The translations under genes were made by a program, and so were the position numbers. Below, in pieces: positions 62,741-64,000 of a stretch of DNA of 64,000 nt. Numbering within the stretch: the first letter of the stretch is position 1; the number at the start of each line of letters is the position of its first letter. Below the pieces are notes generated by a model. It was given only the letters and a program-made list of their open reading frames with translations. It was not told the DNA's origin and did not search any database. Source of the DNA: Trissonchulus latispiculum (lineage: Eukaryota > Nematoda > Enoplea > Enoplida > Ironidae); the NCBI GenBank assembly GCA_030248195.1, contig JASAND010028097.1, positions 62,001 to 126,000 on the forward strand, given 5' to 3'.

Positions 62741-64000
62741 CTTCTTTTCTTTCAGCTTGGCTCGTCTTTTGGCCTTTGACATGGGAGGTTAAGTGATTAC
62801 GGTAACGACCGTGAGCCCATGATAAGTTTAGGCCAAGACCATGAATATACCTATCCTAACTAGACCTAACTATTTCCCACTTATTAAGAATTCCAGCTAT
62901 TTAATACAACAAGACTGCAAACATTTTCTTACCTAGAACTAATTAAACTACCAGTCCACATAAAACTAAATTTTGGATTAATTTCGTAGTAATTTAAACT
63001 ATTCTGTTATGGCCCTGATTCGGCTATTCCTGGATTCCATGAATGCGGCTCATCCGTCCCCTAATCGCAGGGCAACCTACACGGATGACCGGAAGATTTG
63101 GCAGATTTGGCAGACCTAATTCGGGGTCCCCGTGACCCTAGGCTGCAAAACCTGCTTAAATCGCCAAAGATACCACCATTTCTTTATGCAGATTCCTACG
63201 ATTTTCACTCCGAAATTAGCATTTTCACAGTAATTACACATCCAACCAATAAATATTACTGACTTTAATTTACCTAGGCTTTGGGTCCAAATTGCTACTC
63301 AATTTGGCCCCATTTTTCCTGCCTACTATCTGAACATTTTACTCATTCACTCTGGCAGTCCCAATACCCTTATCCTTAGGGGGTTTACATGGTATGCCCT
63401 CACTCACACTCACAATCACACGCTTTTGATTCATAATTCGCACTCTACAAAACAGGGCTAACCTTGAAACCTCACACTCCATGAGGGGTTTACCCAAGGA
63501 GCCACTTACGTAAATTTGGGGGGTCTCATTCACACTACAAATTACTACAATATTTACGCATACGATTACACGAACACAACACATCCTAACTACTCCTTAA
63601 TAAGACCTACCTACTTATAGTGTGCATATTTTTGCCCTAATTCTAAAGTACATTTGATTTACGTCTTCCAGTATTTTACTTTAAACTTTGGAACTTTATA
63701 AATTTTGATAAAAGAAAATTTTTGTTGGATTTTTTGAAACTTTGGCAGTTTCAGGAAAGCTGAACGAGTAATAATTGCTTAGGCAATTATTACTAAAACA
63801 AATTACAGACACATTTCCGCTAAGGACAGCTTCTGATTAATTAAATTAACAGCGGGGAAGTCGGCCATTCCCCTCAGAACAACTTGATAATAAATAATTA
63901 GAAAATAATTCTGAGTTTTAATTCCTACTGAATTTTTGGGTAAGCCGACCCACACAAGACATGACAACAATTCAGAAATACAGACAATAATATTACTTCA
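62741..64000. other. Intergenic, nothing recognised
   Basis: CT/CA-rich stretches resembling LTR DNA (for example 63270-63600), but no border, frame or RNA gene I can support. Confidence 0.35.

Overview
The window is repeat-rich, AT-rich eukaryotic nuclear DNA, most likely from a nematode or a related ecdysozoan. The introns mostly end in TTTTCAG or TTTAG, the main gene is a MADD-4/punctin-type secreted matrix protein, its neighbour is a DEG/ENaC channel, and decayed Ty3/gypsy, hAT-like, TTAA-type and foldback elements fill the rest. The species cannot be named from the sequence alone.

I could assemble three genes exon by exon, with every splice phase closing. (1) 4613-33377, plus strand: a 21-exon ADAMTS-like gene of the ADAMTSL1/3 (punctin, MADD-4) type. 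It encodes one thrombospondin type-1 (TSP1) repeat, an ADAMTS cysteine-rich module, seven TSP1 repeats, an Ig domain, a basic linker, three more TSP1 repeats and a C-terminal PLAC domain. The extreme 5' end and signal peptide were not found. (2) 34722-36669, minus strand: a two-exon, 547-residue DEG/ENaC sodium channel subunit, convergent with the first gene. (3) 43628-46926, plus strand: a seven-exon, 386-residue protein with an N-terminal membrane anchor, a long Ser/Pro-rich basic middle and a C-terminal AMPK-beta-type glycogen-binding domain (CBM48). This resembles the layout of the glycogen receptor STBD1, built with a different carbohydrate-binding family.

Layout: 1-2 kb holds a tRNA-derived element with terminal inverted repeats; 2-4.6 kb is upstream sequence with a 420-bp ATT microsatellite and a SINE; 4.6-33.4 kb is the ADAMTSL gene, whose introns carry most of the mobile DNA; 34.7-36.7 kb is the channel; 37.4-40.7 kb holds a 1-kb TTAA element and a deleted gypsy element with both LTRs; 43.6-46.9 kb is the CBM48 gene; 47-64 kb is almost entirely repeats (hAT-like elements, foldback elements, a SINE, a 1.4-kb palindrome, LTR fragments) plus one tRNA-like gene.

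The least expected features are the membrane-anchored CBM48 gene and a family of hairpin (foldback) elements. The hairpins share the terminal sequence CAAGAGTACATAAT and appear to make 7-bp target duplications, although their interiors differ. Proposed functions rest on domain recognition by eye; no database search was possible.
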